The notes under the pieces were generated by a model that ran no database searches, had not been told where the DNA came from, and was given only the letters and a program-made list of their open reading frames with translations. Positions 21,532 through 34,499 of a stretch of 64,000 nt of DNA are shown piece after piece. A program made the position numbers and the translations under genes. The DNA comes from Massospora cicadina (Eukaryota; Entomophthoromycota; Entomophthoromycetes; Entomophthorales; Entomophthoraceae): contig JAKSZP010007907.1 in assembly GCA_022478985.1 (NCBI GenBank), positions 186,001 to 250,000 on the forward strand, written 5' to 3'. Position 1 is the stretch's first letter. Every line of letters begins with the position of its first letter.

Positions 21532-24500
21532 ATGGGGGGGCCTTTACTTTAGGTACATTGAACATTGCTGGACTCAAGGCCTCACTGTCCTGGGCTAGGA
21601 AACTGAGTTTTTTACAACAAAATTTAACCGTGGATATCCTGGCCATTCAGGAGACCCACTGTCCGCGCAGTTCTGAGGAAACATGAAAAACCATTCTCCT
21701 CCCTTCCCTCTCCCTCTGGTCTGAGCACTGTGGGGTGCTAGTTCTAAAGAACAATAATTTTAAATTTTTATCATCTGAATCCTTCCTTTGTGGCCGTGTC
21801 CTCATAGTCACTTTTTTGTGGGGCAGCAAAGTGCACGCTATTGTCAAAATTCATGCCATGACCTATTCATGAGAACGTTGGAATTTTTCATGTCAATCAA
21901 TTCCATTCCGTTGCCCCCTGATCTTTTTGTTGTTGATGACATGAACTGCTGAATGAACCCATCCACTGATTGCTGGCCTTTATCTCCTTCACCACCACAG
22001 GGACACATAGAACTCCACGTTCTCAAGGCCACCCTAGGGTTGATCAATACTTTGCCGCGTCATGCTCCGCTTCTTGAAAACATGTCATGTCCCCACGTCC
22101 ACAATGGCCAGTTAAGGTCCATGTCCCGCATTGACCTTACCCTCATGCCGTTGAAATTTTGTACTCAAATTTCCCATTTCACCACAATGAAGATTGATTT
22201 CTCTGATCAAAGGATGGTTTCAATATCCTTCCAATTATCCAACCCAGCAGCTCGGGATCCAAGTTGGTGCAAACTTTGCCAGGCTGAACTTGCGCTGCCA
22301 AGATTTTCTTCATGGATGAAATCTGTGACCGCAGCTCCAGAGTTTATCGCACTGTTTTGTGCTAATCCAATATCCTCTTGGTCTGCCTTCAAGTTAAACA
22401 CAATGCGCCAGGCTCGCCATCTTTCCTCCCACTTCTCACGATCTTCCTCGGCGGTCATTTTGCGCGCCCTGGCAGAGTTGGCCCACCTGGAGTCCAACGT
22501 CCCAGCCATGGGCTACAGTCCAGCTTGGGGTCGCAAGTGGGTGGAAGTAGTCACCCACCTTAACGCTCTTGAGAGACAACACAATCATCAGGTTTGTGTT
22601 CAGTACAGAGCTAAACACATTACAGTGGGTGACACGTTTTCTGCTTACTTTTTTTCAAAAAAAATTTGCACCGCGCCAGAGCTTGGCCTGCACACAGGTG
22701 TGAAGGACAGAAAATTCCGTAGTGGATACGTCAGCTGAAGTGGCAATCAAGATACAAAACTATTACTTCGAATTGTATCAATCTGAACCAATTCCACCAG
22801 CTGAAATGGCAAATTTTTCAATAGTGCACACATCCACACCGTTTCCTATTTCCCAGAGTTGATGAATTTGATTATTCGGGACAAACTCTGGTCCGCCATC
22901 TGCAGTGTACCATATAGGAAATGCCCAGGCCCTGATGGCATTCCATATGAGTTCTACAAAAATATTTCAAATATATATCCCCATTGCTGCTAGCCTCACT
23001 CAACCAAAGCCTGTTGGAAACGCGCCTCCTACCAGGAGGACATGAGGCCTTTACTGTCACACTCTTCAAAAAGGGGATAAGCTTGACTTAGCCAACTGAC
23101 GCCCCATTTCTCTCACCAACACTGATACAAAGAATTTTACTAAAATTATGGCTAACCGTCTAGGGATTGTTGCCTCTGCTCTCATCTCCTCAGAACAATT
23201 TGGTTTCATACCCAGAAGGTTTATTTGGGACAAAATACACACCGTGGCCAACGCCTGTCAGTCCACGGCCTCTGGTGCACTTGTATTTTTGGACCAACAG
23301 AAGGCTTATGATAGAGTTAACTGGGATTACCTCAGGGCCTGCCTCCACCAATTCCGCCTACCCCCTCGCTTCATCAATTGGGTGATGCTGCTGACGGAAT
23401 CCACCACAATGGCTGTGCGTGGCCCTGGCTTTCTCACGGATGTAGTCTGTCCTCAAAGGGGCCTACGCCAAGGGGATTTCATTATCCCACTCTTATATAA
23501 TTTCAACCTTGACCCACTTCTTTGTAACGTGAATGCCCACCTTACTGGGGTCCATGTGCAAGGCCAAGCCCCAGTCAAAATGTTGGCATTTGCTGATGAC
23601 TGTGTGGTTGGGTTGTCTAATAATCATGATGCACGCGCGCTTGAAGCTCTTATCCAGGTTTACTCCGGGGTAAGTAATGCTGCACTAAACGCCTCCAAAG
23701 CTGAAATCATTCTCCTTGGTCGGCGTCAAGCCCGCTGGGCCCCAGCGCCTTGTTTCTGATCCGCCCCATCAGCTAGCGCACGCGCTGGCTACCCTGCCCA
23801 CCCCACACTGCCCCGCTTGTGCTCCTCTTTGTGCCAAGCCCCACCGTTGGCCCAGTCCGCCATTTGGGGGTGTGGTTGGAGGCTGGCTGGTATGCCTCAA
23901 CAGTGATGGAAAACCATATTCTGGACAACGTGATGAAACGCATAGCCTCCCTCAGAGTCCGTCATACTTCCCTTACTGGCAGGGTTGTACTAGCCATCTC
24001 TATGCTCCTCTCCAAAGTTTGGTTTGGGGCCCACGCCATCACTTTCTCCCCAAGTTTATTCAAATCACTGTATGCCCTTCTGCAAGGGTGGCTTTGGTTG
24101 GGCCGCCCACCGCCAGTTCGACTGGAGGTCATGTTTAGCCCTCCCCATAGTGGAGGTATGGGCCTGCTCAACTTTGAGTCCAATGCTGCAAAGATCCTTG
24201 GCACCTGGATCGCTTCTGTTACCAACCCTACAGATTCAGCCCAACACTGGTCCCGCATGGCCCGCTCCAACTTCTCCTTCACTCTGGGCCTCACCAACCC
24301 ATCCCACCCACACTCTCTGTTGAAATATCTGGCTTCCCATCCTTTGGCAGCAGTCCCACATAGGACAACACCCCACTTCAAATGGATCCTCCTCTCCATG
24401 CAGCTCGCTGAGTGGAGGATTCATATTTGTGGGCACACAGCCCAGAGGGGGCTCCCCTCTCCTTGGTTTACCCAGGAGATACAGGGACTACCCATTATGA

Positions 24501-25074
24501 ACGGGATGATACCCACGAGGCCCCATGCCTTGTCCAGGGTGGACTACCTGGACATGATGGACATCCCCTATCCCCTTGATACCCAGAAAGCCATTTGGAA
24601 GTACGCCCACCATCCTCTTCTGCAGCCTCATATCCGTTCCCATGAGTGGCTCTGCTTGAGATGGGTGTACCATACTGCCAAACGCTCTAACGCTTTGCAC
24701 TTATCATGTGTCATGTGTGGCCAGTACGGAACGCTGTTTCACCACCTGGAAAATTGCCCTCCATCTAAAGTGATATGGAGTGAGGTGCAACGTCTGCTTC
24801 GCCAGGATCAAGCACAGCCCTTCAGTTTGTCTAGAGATATGTTTACTTTATCAATGGCCTCCCCTCTCCACCCTTCCTTCATGCCTTGGTGGTCACAATC
24901 GCCATGTGGACTATCCACCCGATTGTCTTGGATGCTATCTCAGGCTCCACCCCCACCCTCCAAGAAGCTGTCCGCCAGTTCCAGTCACACTTAGTGGACC
25001 ACTCTCAAGTATGGATGTTTGGATACCTCCCTCCACGTCGCCGCCAGTTGGTCTCGTCCTGGTTCCCAGTTTAA
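21532..25074 (+). pseudogene. L2 ORF2: APE endonuclease - reverse transcriptase - zinc finger (broken)
   Basis: Starts at the ATG aligned with L1 (21532) and ends with SSWFPV and TAA at 25072-25074. The endonuclease shows ILAIQETHCP (about 21637-21665), DDMNC (family GDxNxW, first residue changed), RIDLTLM (about 22130) and DFSDQRMVS (about 22195; the His of SDH is Gln). The RT in 22860-23760 has RKCPGPDGIPYEFY, EQFGFIPRR, FLDQQKAYDRVNW, GLRQGDFIIPLLYNF (family GDPLSPLLY, altered) and LAFADDCVVG with both catalytic Asp. The C-terminal frame 23819-24994 carries CVMCGQYGTLFHHLENC (about 24709-24759), a zf-RVT-type motif. Stops or frameshifts lie near 21683, 22740, 23098 (TGA for Trp of ANWRP) and 23760. 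Confidence 0.9.
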
Positions 25075-25248
25075 ATTAATTCTGACCCCTTCCTCCACTT
25101 GTGCTCAATAGTGGTGCCTGCCCCTATAAATGTGACCCCACTCCCAGTAGTGGCGTTCACTCTGTCAATAGGAGACAGCAATAGCTTCTCTGGGGTGCCC
25201 TCCTATTACATGTTTTTCGTTTTCTTTGGTGTCTTATTAGAAGTGTTT

Positions 25249-25277
25249 GTCCCCTGGTCGGCCTTCCCCAAAATAAT
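25249..25277 (+). other. Shared LINE-type 3' tail (L2)
   Basis: GTCCCCTGGTCGGCCTTCCC followed by CAAAATAA, ending exactly at the 3' TSD. This copy gives the cleanest definition of the tail. Confidence 0.8.
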
Positions 25278-25297
25278 TTCAAAAGTGGTGCTCACTA
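25278..25297. repeat. 20-bp target-site duplication of L2, copy 2
   Basis: Exact copy of 20002-20021. G4 sequence resumes after it with CAGGTGTTTTC. Confidence 0.95.
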
Positions 25298-25579
25298 CAG
25301 GTGTTTTCTATGTTATGCACCTGTGAAAACTTCAATCACTACAATTGATTTTCATTTGTTTGCCCAAAGAGTATTGAGACATGAGCAAGGCTTTATTTTA
25401 TGATGGGTCTGTTCTACTAGATCTTAAAACCCTAAAAGTACCATCTAAGTTGGAATTCCGTGCAACTTGGAGTTTAATGGTACTAACTTAAGCTTTAATG
25501 CAAATTTATAATTACAGACAAATGTTCTAAGAAACATCTAAATCAGATGCTTAAGGGAGTTCTAATTTCTGTAATCTAC

Positions 25580-27300
25580 TTATACTCAATCTTGAAATAA
25601 TGCTATACCCTCAATGTTGAGGGACTTATATCGAACTTCTCAAATGCCAGGGATTGGTACCAAGCAATATTTACACCAACTTGTACACCCTGCTTTATGC
25701 CACTTATTACCAGTAGTAGGAATGCATCATCAAGGGATGCTTAATTTATTAGAAGGAATTCAGTTCTTAAATAATTATGCTTCTGAGTTCAAGTCTGCCT
25801 CTCATTTAAGTAATATAATCGGGATGCCATTATTATTAATTGGACTCTTCTTGATATGGTACATCAACAACTTGTTCTGATTGATCACGGAATATCTGGT
25901 TTTATTAATTCACAGTTAATGAAGTGAGCTCAGGGAATTCAGGGGGAATGGAGAGATGTTATTACCCGACTCTATGAATGTAGTCAATTAATGGAAGAGA
26001 AAATTAAAGATCACCTCTTCTAATTGGAGCAATTGTACTCAGGAATTCGCTTCTAAGTTGACAAAGTAGAAAAAACCTCAGGAACTATGGGTTCTCGTGG
26101 GCCAACTGTGGTTGAAGGGCCCCATGGACCACCAGGTACTGATGAACCTCGTGGACCACATGTTGCTGATGGTCATTCAGGATCCCTTCAGCAGGTTAAC
26201 TCTCTCTTGAATGTTATTGACCGCTTGAATGAGCAATCTCATAAAGTCGCCAAAGAGTGTAATTTAACTCCCAATGGGGAACCTATTGACCCCCTGTTGT
26301 CACTTCAGTCCTTATCTGACAAATTGAATAATCTGGATAAATGGGCAACAAATACTGACATCCTTTAACAAGCTTGTAACTCAAAATGGAAGATTCTTCG
26401 CGAAGTTTTATTTGGGGCTTAAGTACATTTCACAGCAGGAGCAAATTTATGAGTTATCTCACAGATTGGACAAAAAAGTGGGGCATGTTGATTTAGATCG
26501 CTGGGTTAATGAAATTCGTTCTGAGGCAGTTGGTCCCTATCTTCAATATTTTTCCCAAGCTTTGGACTCTAACTCTTACATCTCGACTCAATTAAAACAA
26601 CCTGGAGTGCATGTTCTAACTTCTAATGCTCCAATGGGTTTTAAACTTGTGTTCAAATATAAGTACTCTCCTGTGAATGGCAGTTTCCTCCTTTCTCTAT
26701 TTATATGAGAAGGCTCTGAGTGAGGCTAAAGATTATCAAAAGATGAATTACATACCTAATTGTCTAACTCGATTGGCCTAAGGTATCATGGTACCCCAAT
26801 TGATGACTTGTTCTACTTGGTCCCAGGTTAAGGAGGCATTGATCAAAGAATAAAGGAGTAAGCAAACCTTATCCTCTCAGAAACAGGCTTTTATGGGCAT
26901 AAAACCCCACTGAAATAAATCTATCAAAGACTTTGTTCATTGGTTTTATCAGGAATCTCAGATATTGGTAGCATGTGGCTGGTTAAACTTAATGACACTA
27001 TTACTGCTGTTATGTCTTCTTTTGCCTCTAGGACTCAGATGCAAGTCTACCTTATCAACGTAAAATGGAACTTTAGATGTATTTAAGACATAAAAAGCCT
27101 TTTGTTGAAATTGCCTCCTCAATTTTCTGAAAAACCCAAGTCTACAACTCTCCAAGGCCCAATCTTCCTAAAGTTTATGCAGTGCCTGAGAATGCTAGAG
27201 CTATTCAGTGTAATTATTTTCACCGATATTTCCATATTGAAGACCGTTGTTATAAAAAGGAAGCTTATGAAAAGAAGAAAAGTACAAAACCAATAAGATT
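25580..27300 (+). pseudogene. G4 gag with degenerate zinc knuckle (broken)
   Basis: A run of partial frames. 26087-26368 is Gly/Pro-rich then reads VNSLLNVIDRLNEQSHK and LQSLSDKLNNLDKW. 26412-26708 includes EQIYELSHRLDKK. Near 27210-27255 it reads CNYFHRYFHIEDRC, a CCHC knuckle with the second Cys changed to Phe. The order and position before protease fit Ty3/Gypsy gag. The reading needs several frame changes. Confidence 0.55.
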
Positions 27301-27539
27301 TTCCATCTTGATGATGATATGAGTATGCATAAGGATCATCAAAACCCTGTAGAAATTAATAAAGATGAACATTCTTCCTATTCCTTTCCCTCCTTGTTGG
27401 CTTTACCCTCTCAGTTTGGAAGTAAAATAAACCATATTGACTTTCAAGTTGATCAAATTAATGCCAAAGCTATTAATGACACCAGATCTCCTGTAAATGT
27501 GTTCTCATCGAATTAATTAAGTGAAGTAAGTTAACATCT

Positions 27540-28030
27540 GATATTTCACATTATGAAGAATATAGCATTGCAGGACCTCATAGTACTTGATCAATTGGAG
27601 CTTTTTCGTCATCCCATTGACAATTGGGAAATTAACTTTTACAGTACCTGCTATCGTCCTTGATAACTTGAGTTATGACATACTCATGGGGACTCAATTT
27701 TTGCATGAATTTGATGGAATTATTAATTACCCCGACTCTTCTCTATCCCTTTTGGGGTATAGAGTTCCATTGCTTTTATCCAAACATGCTCATAATAGAC
27801 GTCGGTTATGTCTGCTAAAAGGATCAAACAGCTCTTATTCCATTCAGTACCATGTTGAAGGCTCTCAATTAAAATTACCTCCTATGACAGCTGCCATAAA
27901 AGAAGGGATGCATATTTATTCACCTGAGGTTGCGATTATTCCTCCAAAACTTTCAGGTTATTGTAGATACCTTTTTACTCATTCTTTTCCCATGGGCCAT
28001 CTATTACAAAAGTCCAAGGTATTTTAAGCC
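27540..28030 (+). pseudogene. G4 retropepsin-like protease remnant
   Basis: The frame 27587-28027 reads VIPLTIGKLTFTVPAIVLDN, then LSYDILMGTQFLHEFDGIIN and YPDSSLSLLGYRVPL. This matches the C-terminal half of Gypsy proteases ('YD.ILG..FL..F...ID'). The catalytic DTG is not seen in this frame and would lie upstream of 27587, where stops intervene. Confidence 0.65.
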
Positions 28031-28229
28031 CTTCTGCTAAAGAGATCTTGCTTTGCTCTGAGGGTATTGGATTATAAATATTCTGGAGCGTTACCTGTTT
28101 TATTGGAAAACCTTACCAATGATCCAAAAATGGTAGATCAAATAAATCTAATCGCCTATGTAAAACTATTACTCCTATCTCAAATTTATTATGTTGAAAC
28201 TTTTGGAAGCTTATAAGACATTGAATTGG

Positions 28230-29110
28230 AAGCCAGTCAGGAGATTCTTACTGTGGGAACTGCAATAGAGAAGCACTTTACTAAGGAACATAATAAATAA
28301 GTTCTTCAATTATTGGAAGAAAACTCTGACATATTTGCCAAACATACTTATGATTTTGGTAAAATGAAGGGAGTAAGGCACACTTTTGACACTGGAGATC
28401 ACCTTCCTATTCGTTCCAAACCCTATCATAAGTCAAAAGTGGAGGTATCACAGGTTACCAAAGAGTTGCATCAACTATTGTATGCTGGATTATTAAAACC
28501 CTTCAATAGTCCTTGGGCCTCCCCATTGCTATTGGTTAAGAAAAAGGATGGTTCACATCAGGTGGCTATAAATTATTATGTTAAACGCCATTACTTGTCA
28601 AGAAAGTTACCCTTTGTCAAGGATTAATGATTCCCTCCAGTTGTTAGTTGGCTCAACCTATTTTTTGGCAATGGACTTAACCAGCGGATACTTAAAAATT
28701 GAATTAGCCCCAGAAGACTGAGCTTAATGTGCCCTTATATATCTAGTGAGGTTTTATTTGAACCAATCCGTATGCCACAATGGTTGAGCAACGCTCCAGC
28801 AACCTTCCAAAGGGCCATGGATTGTATGTTACAGGATTTAAAGATGGCCTGTGTTTTGGTATATCTGAATAGTACACTGTGTTTTTGAAAACGTTTACTG
28901 TGCACATGGATCATTTATAAGAAGATTTAAGACGAATTTGGAATTATTCCCTAAAGCTCAAAAGCCTCCAAATGTTCCTTTTTTCATAATAAAATTGAGT
29001 TCTTAGGTCATCAGATATCAGCTCAAGGGATTCAACACCTTTCAGATAGTTTTAAAGCTATTCAACAATTGACACCTCTAACTTCCATGCGGGCATATAA
29101 GTCTTCCTTG
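28230..29110 (+). pseudogene. G4 reverse transcriptase (broken, YLDD lost)
   Basis: 28313-28627 reads LLEENSDIFAKHTYDFGK, then HLPIRSKPYHKSKVEV and SPWASPLLLVKKKDGSHQV. AMDLTSGYLKIELAPED follows near 28670. At the catalytic site the frame gives VLVYLNSTLCF (about 28855-28890) where YLDDI.IF is expected. The thumb KCSFFHNKIEFLGHQISAQG is near 28965-29025. At least three frame changes are needed. Confidence 0.8.
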
Positions 29111-29179
29111 TTATGGTTGGTTATTATCATCAATTTATACCCAAGTTTGCTGATATGGAAGAACCCTTAATCATTAATT

Positions 29180-29680
29180 ACAAAAAGGTGCGCCATTTGA
29201 GTTGAGCTCAGCTCAGGAATAGTCCTTTAAATCTCTCCAAACTGCCTTAACCAAGGCACCTGTTTTGATTCATCCTCAAGTTGATAAGCCTTTTTTCCTA
29301 CATACTGATGCAAGTAATGTCGCTATTGGGATATTCTATCCCAGAGTGATAAAGAGTATACCAATCATCTTGTCACATTTTATAGCAAAACCTTATCTGA
29401 GCAGAGAACAATTATAGAAATAGAGCGGGATGGTTTAGCTATAATTTTAGCAATTAAGCACTTCAGTCCCTTTCTATGTGGTAATCATTTTACTGTTATT
29501 ACTAACCATTTTTCTTTAAGATGGTTACAAAATATTAAGGATCCTGATGGGAGACTAGCCCGTTGAGCCTAGATTGCAAAATTACGATTTTAAAATTGTA
29601 AATTGGTCAGATACTCAAAATCAAAATGCTGATGGACTATCCCAATTGCCTATACTGACCTTGGATTCTAGAAAAGAGGA
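29180..29680 (+). pseudogene. G4 RNase H remnant
   Basis: Reads HLVTFYSKTLSEQRT, then EIERDGLAIILAIKHF (Glu kept), FTVITNHFSLRWLQN (Asn for the Asp of TDH) and DPDGRLAR with a TGA where Trp is usual. The C-terminal part SKSKCW corresponds to HQNADGLS in another frame. Confidence 0.75.
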
Positions 29681-29689
29681 ACGACTATA

Positions 29690-30895
29690 TAATCTTATAG
29701 GGTGACATTAGTTGTGGGATCAGGAATCTGAAGAAGATCATGCTTTCCTAAAAACCATTACTAAAGATACCATGATCCAGGAAGGAGCTTTATATAAGAA
29801 GGTCAAATCCAAGTGGTCTCACTTCCTGCACCCTAATTCAAGATACCATGCCATCATGGAAGGACACAGATAAGTAGGTCATAGTGGTTTAAAGAAAACC
29901 CAAGATTGGTTGAAAACCTGATGTTATTGGAATAATATGACTGAAACCAAACGAGAGACACTTAACTTATGTCTCATCTGTAAAAGTCATGGTGCAACCA
30001 AACCTAATTATCAGCATTAAGTAATTCCACTGACTAAGGCATTTATACCGGCAAGTATTAATGCTGTAGGACCTTTTCCTTGGGGGTTTCATGTATACAA
30101 AAACATTATTATGGCTGTCAACCATTTATCTAAATGGGTTGAGGCCATATCCATTGCCACCCACTCTGCTAAGACAAGTGCATTATTCCTTTACCAGAAC
30201 ATCATCACTCATCATGGGTGTCCCAAGGTCCTTATGTCAAACAATGGGATTAATTTTACCTCGCAACTCCTACAGGAACTATCCAATTTATTCAATAATG
30301 CTCACCGGTTTGTTGTTCCTTGCAATTCATCAACAAATGGGGCCATTGAGCGAGTCATTGGAACTATAGTCTCTATTTTAAGAAAATGGCCTTAATGGAC
30401 CCAACTTGGTGAACTTCTATTTACTTAGTGCTTTGTTTGCTTATCTGATAATTTTATAATTAGATTATCAAGATGTAGCCCTTCAAATGTATTTATGGGT
30501 GAGATCCCTCAGTTCCTTCAAGTTTTCAGGCAATACTTGAAGAATGTGTACCAGAAAATTCTGATATAGTTATGAGTAATCTAGCCAGTGAGATTATTTG
30601 CCTTCAAGCTCAAGCCATGAAATCCATTGAAGTAACCACCAAAAATAAGACAAATGAAGTAACCAATATAAACCTGCCTTACCTGAATATCAAATTGGAG
30701 ACTAAGTTATGTATTATCAACCCTGACCTAGTGGGCAAACTGAGAAATTAGGAACTAACTGGTCTGGTCCTTATTGAGTTATATTCTAGCAAAGATTAGA
30801 ATATTTGATTGTCCATGTTGATATGGGTATAATTGTAAGCCGTATCCACAATAGATTTTTGAAAATTCACCCTCCTCTGCAATTGAATCTTGATG
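29690..30895 (+). pseudogene. G4 integrase (broken)
   Basis: The HHCC part is visible near 29830-30000 (GHS-type His region, then LCLICKSHG). The core frame 30111-30395 has MAVNHLSKWVEAIS (Asn for the first Asp), VLMSNNGINFTSQLL (Asn for the second Asp) and NGAIERVIGTIV (Glu kept). The C-terminal part, near 30690-30880, reads YYQP.P, WSGPY-like and HP.LQLN in shifted frames. A purine-rich GATGGGGAAG (polypurine tract) precedes the 3' LTR. Confidence 0.82.
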
Positions 30896-30901
30896 GGGAA
30901 G

Positions 30902-31237
30902 TGTCAGGATTTCGCCAAACTCTTTTGTTACTGAAACTTTTAACCCAAATATTCCCCCAGTAATATTGGAAGTGGAACTTAATAAATCAAATTATATCAA
31001 CATTTATATAAGAACAATTAGGCTTATCCCAAGGAGGTGACAGAAGATTTGATCACTCAGTGATTGAAAAGACCAAATAAATTCCAAACTACTTGGAAAC
31101 CTATAAATATCAATCCTTCCATAAATAAAGCTTAGGTCTTTTTAAAACCTTATTCTTTATTATTCATAGCTTTTTGGATAATCCACTTAACTTCAAGAGA
31201 ATACCTGCCATTTTTTTAAATGTCATTCAAAACTTTA
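30902..31237 (+). repeat. G4 3' LTR (336 bp)
   Basis: Starts TGTCAGGATTTCGCCAAACT. Pairs with 19667-20005 over its whole length. The next five bases GATAG match the left flank AATAG at 4 of 5. Confidence 0.85.
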
Positions 31238-31242
31238 GATAG

Positions 31243-32599
31243 TTTTAAAAAAATTTTATTTCATGTTTATGCACATAGTCACCATCATATGACCCATGAA
31301 AAAGCTCCTATTATTTTTGCCACTTTCATGCTTCTTTTATTCCAAATAAGTTACTAAATGCTTTTTTGTCATTATGCTAATGAAACCCTTCAAGTATTTT
31401 TCTCAAAAATGATCCTGTTTGATATTAATCTAAGCATTAGCTTTTTGGCTTAATGTTTGGGATTGTCTGTAAATGCCTAATATGAGCTTTCCTCTTACAC
31501 TTTTTGCTTGTAGCACAAGAATATAAAGGGAGTTTGAGAAGTTTTTTATACTAAGATTTAGTTTATAGCTTATACCGCACATTAATTTGTGGTGACTAAA
31601 AATGTTAGCCACTTACAATTTTTTATGATCAGATTAAATTAATCATATAAAGATGACATTTATCTAATCAATTTTTATCAAAGAGATTTACTTCTTACTT
31701 GTTGTGCACTGAGTTACTAACCTTTAAGAGGATCAGCAATATCAAAAATAAATTTTTGAGTTATTCAAATTGTATATAAGCAAAAAATTATTCTTTCAGC
31801 TTTAGAGTTACACAATTAACTATACTATATAATTTTATTAAAACTTTGTTGTTTTTACAATACTGATTATAAGCAACAGTAAGTACCTGAAGTATTTGAG
31901 TGATTTAATTTAGTGAAAATGTTTTTTCATAAAGGATTGGGAATCCTAGGTTGATCATGGCCTTAGGCTCACGTGAAAAATCAAATTTCTGGATTATCAT
32001 TCATGTTAATTGTTAGTGAAAGGTGTTTGCACTGGGGCATTCAGCCCAAAATATTGGATGTTTTGGGGTGGGGATAAAGCCTGATATACCATTGTAAAAA
32101 GTAGATGCAGAGTATTTTTGAAACTTTTTTAAATTGTGAGCAGGGTTTTATACCTGATCAAGCAAAAATTATCAAAGGGAAAGGTAATTTTTAGATTTTA
32201 AAGAAAAAGCAGATGAAAGAGAAAAAAAAATGGGCTGCAGGAATAATACAAAGGGATGGAATATCTGCTATCGGATTGGCAATCTTAGCAGTTTTGAAAC
32301 AATATCAATATTCTTTTTCATGCTGATTTTCCAGGAGTTGAGGTTAAGGGTCTCAGAAAGTTAAGACTAAATCATCCATGAAAAATTTTGATCCTGTGGG
32401 ATTTTTTGGCAATTATTGAGTTTTCTCAGTGGAAATTCAGTTTTTCAATTTCTGGTGGACAGAGTTATGATTTGTGAATCTTTTTATAAATTTTAAGGAG
32501 TGAGCTGGGGTTGATTGCTGAACTGTTTTCTGGAGTGAGTGATGTCAAATGTAGATTTCTAAAATTAAATCTTCATCCATGATCATTTGATATAGAATA
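31243..32599. other. AT-rich interval without recognisable gene
   Basis: Between the G4 right LTR and the G6 left LTR. Frames are short on both strands, and I see no repeat shared with the rest of the window. It could be old intergenic DNA or an element eroded past recognition. Confidence 0.5.
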
Positions 32600-33056
32600 T
32601 GTCAGTATTCCAACCCAAATGGGAGATTTGAATGTGGTCAATGGCGGGAAGCAAACTGAGTCAGACAAATAGTAAGCCCTTAATGGGGACAATCCCCAAC
32701 GACATTCCATGCCCTAGTATTGGGGTTTAAACCCAATTTATTAGGCAAGAAAATTCTATTGAACCATTATGACTAACTTTCCACTAAATCACTAATTTGT
32801 TATGAGTCTATAAATTAGCTTAGGGATTCACTTAAAAAACTTCCTTATACCGATGCAAGGACTAAAATAGACAGTATGCTTTTTCTTTTTTTTGCAATTT
32901 TTAAGTAAATATTTTTATATTATTATAGAAATTGCCCCTCCAGAAGAAGTATCTAGAAAAAGTCTTCTTGACCAAGAGAAGCAAAAACAGGAAATCCAAC
33001 ACGCTGAAACTTTGGGTCCCCTTGCATCAAATTATTAAGGGATATGAGGTATTACA
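32600..33056 (+). repeat. G6 5' LTR (about 457 bp)
   Basis: Begins TGTCAGTATTCCAACCC. Collinear with 43915-44367, sharing ATTCCAACCCAAATGGGAGA, the palindrome GGGGACAATCCCC, ACAGTATGCTTTTTCT and CAAATTATTAAGGGATAT. The end is approximate because the two copies diverge after ATTACACC. Confidence 0.87.
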
Positions 33057-33074
33057 CCCATTCCCCAACAAAAC

Positions 33075-33083
33075 TGGTGCTCC
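33075..33083 (+). promoter_or_regulatory. G6 primer-binding site candidate
   Basis: TGGTGCTCC, 18 bases after the last clear LTR homology and 4 bases after CCCCAACA. Identical in its first eight bases to the sites of G4 and G5, suggesting the same priming tRNA. Confidence 0.5.
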
Positions 33084-33089
33084 CTTCCA

Positions 33090-34170
33090 GGTACACTTTG
33101 AGTTCACAGTGAAAAATAAAACCCAACTATGGACAGTAACAATCTGACATCTGATCTCATTTTGATCAGGATCGCCTTAAACTCTTGGTTAATTTCCCCG
33201 CTATGATGCACAGGATGGAGCAATGAATTCTCACCTTTGAGCAACACTAACTTGAATTTTGAGATGCAACTACAGAGCTCAAAAGCAAATTTCAGCAGTT
33301 GTCCCCTCTTGTTGCCACTAAATTGGCTCTTAATGCCACCCACGAACAGGTAGACTTAATAATTGAGGATATCAGCACCTTAAAAAATAAAGCTTGAAGC
33401 CCTTCATCCTTACAAAAAATCCAGCAATAACAGTTCCCCTTTAGGTGAAAATGGTCCCTCTATGTCAATAAATGTTGTTCAACCATTAACCCCCCAGTGG
33501 CATATTTAAACCACCATTCAAAGAGAAGTATGTCCTGGGTGAAGGGAACATTTTCTATTTCTTATTTTATTATGAAAATGCTATGTAAGAAGCCACTGAC
33601 ACTCAGCGACTTATACACTTGATTAACTGTCTTATCTGTATGGATCAAGACATTATGGTCCCCCATCTGATGCATTGCCATACTTGTACTGATGCCAAGA
33701 CTGCCTTGTTTTGGGAATTCGGGAATGAATTACCTTAAGCAACCAAAAACAGATCTTTATGGGTATCAGCCTAAATTAGGGAAATATCAGCAAATCCTCT
33801 CCCTGTTTTTACCTCAAAGCACAAACTCTAGTTGCCAGTAACCATATTATGTTAGATGATGCCATCACTGCTGCATTTTTGGCTTTTAAAGATATGCCTA
33901 ATATCTTACTTTATTCTAAAGTAGTGAAGTCTAACTTAAATTCCCTCCTCCATATTAAAGAGGCTATATTGGAAACTCTGGCTGAACTACTTAAATATAT
34001 TGGTCCACCTTGTTTTAACACCAATAGGCTCCAGTCCCAAGTATTGGCCATTACACCCCTTTATTTCCCTACACCTGAATTGTACTGCACATATTGCAGA
34101 AGAAACAACCACACTGTAGCTGACTGCCGCATCCTTCAAAGTAAGCTAGCAAAATATCAGTCAGTATAAG
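33090..34170 (+). pseudogene. G6 gag with CCHC zinc knuckle (broken)
   Basis: The clearest frame is 33849-34169. It reads LDDAITAAFLAFKDMPN, then EAILETLAELLKYIGP, and ends with the intact knuckle CTYCRRNNHTVADC (CX2CX4HX4C, 34086-34127). Upstream frames carry FRQKYVLG-like residues and stops. The position just after the LTR supports gag. Confidence 0.7.
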
Positions 34171-34499
34171 GCAAGAGGCTCCCTATATGGATGGAAAAAA
34201 GTGCCTCAAGACCCTTGCTTTAGTACTAGCTGTATCCTCAGTACTTCCAGTTGTTTTGTGTTGCCCTCCCCATCAAAAGTTGAATTCTCTCTGTCTATTC
34301 AATGAAATAAAAACCTACAGCTTTCTTACTTCTAGGTTGGTCAGTTACCCAACTGAATTCATGTGATCAGCAATTCTATAAAAAACCAAGCTTTGTCAAA
34401 TAAATCTTTCAAATGCATTGAACAACCCCGAGCTTAGTCATATTAGAATCCTCCGCTTGCTTCACTGCAAATCCCTAGTGACAGTCTATTATTTATTAA

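Larger units (their letters stand above)
20022..25277 (+). mobile_element. LINE-type retrotransposon L2, full length, decayed
   Basis: A 5.26-kb element flanked by a perfect 20-bp TSD and collinear with L1 in ORF1, ORF2 and UTRs. Both begin with a pyrimidine-rich leader and share TTGCAA.CACTTTTGCAA near the 5' end. The 3' end is GTCCCCTGGTCGGCCTTCCC then CAAAATAA. A perfect TSD implies a fairly young insertion compared with L3, yet both ORFs contain stops and frameshifts. It separates the G4 5' LTR from the G4 body. Confidence 0.95.
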
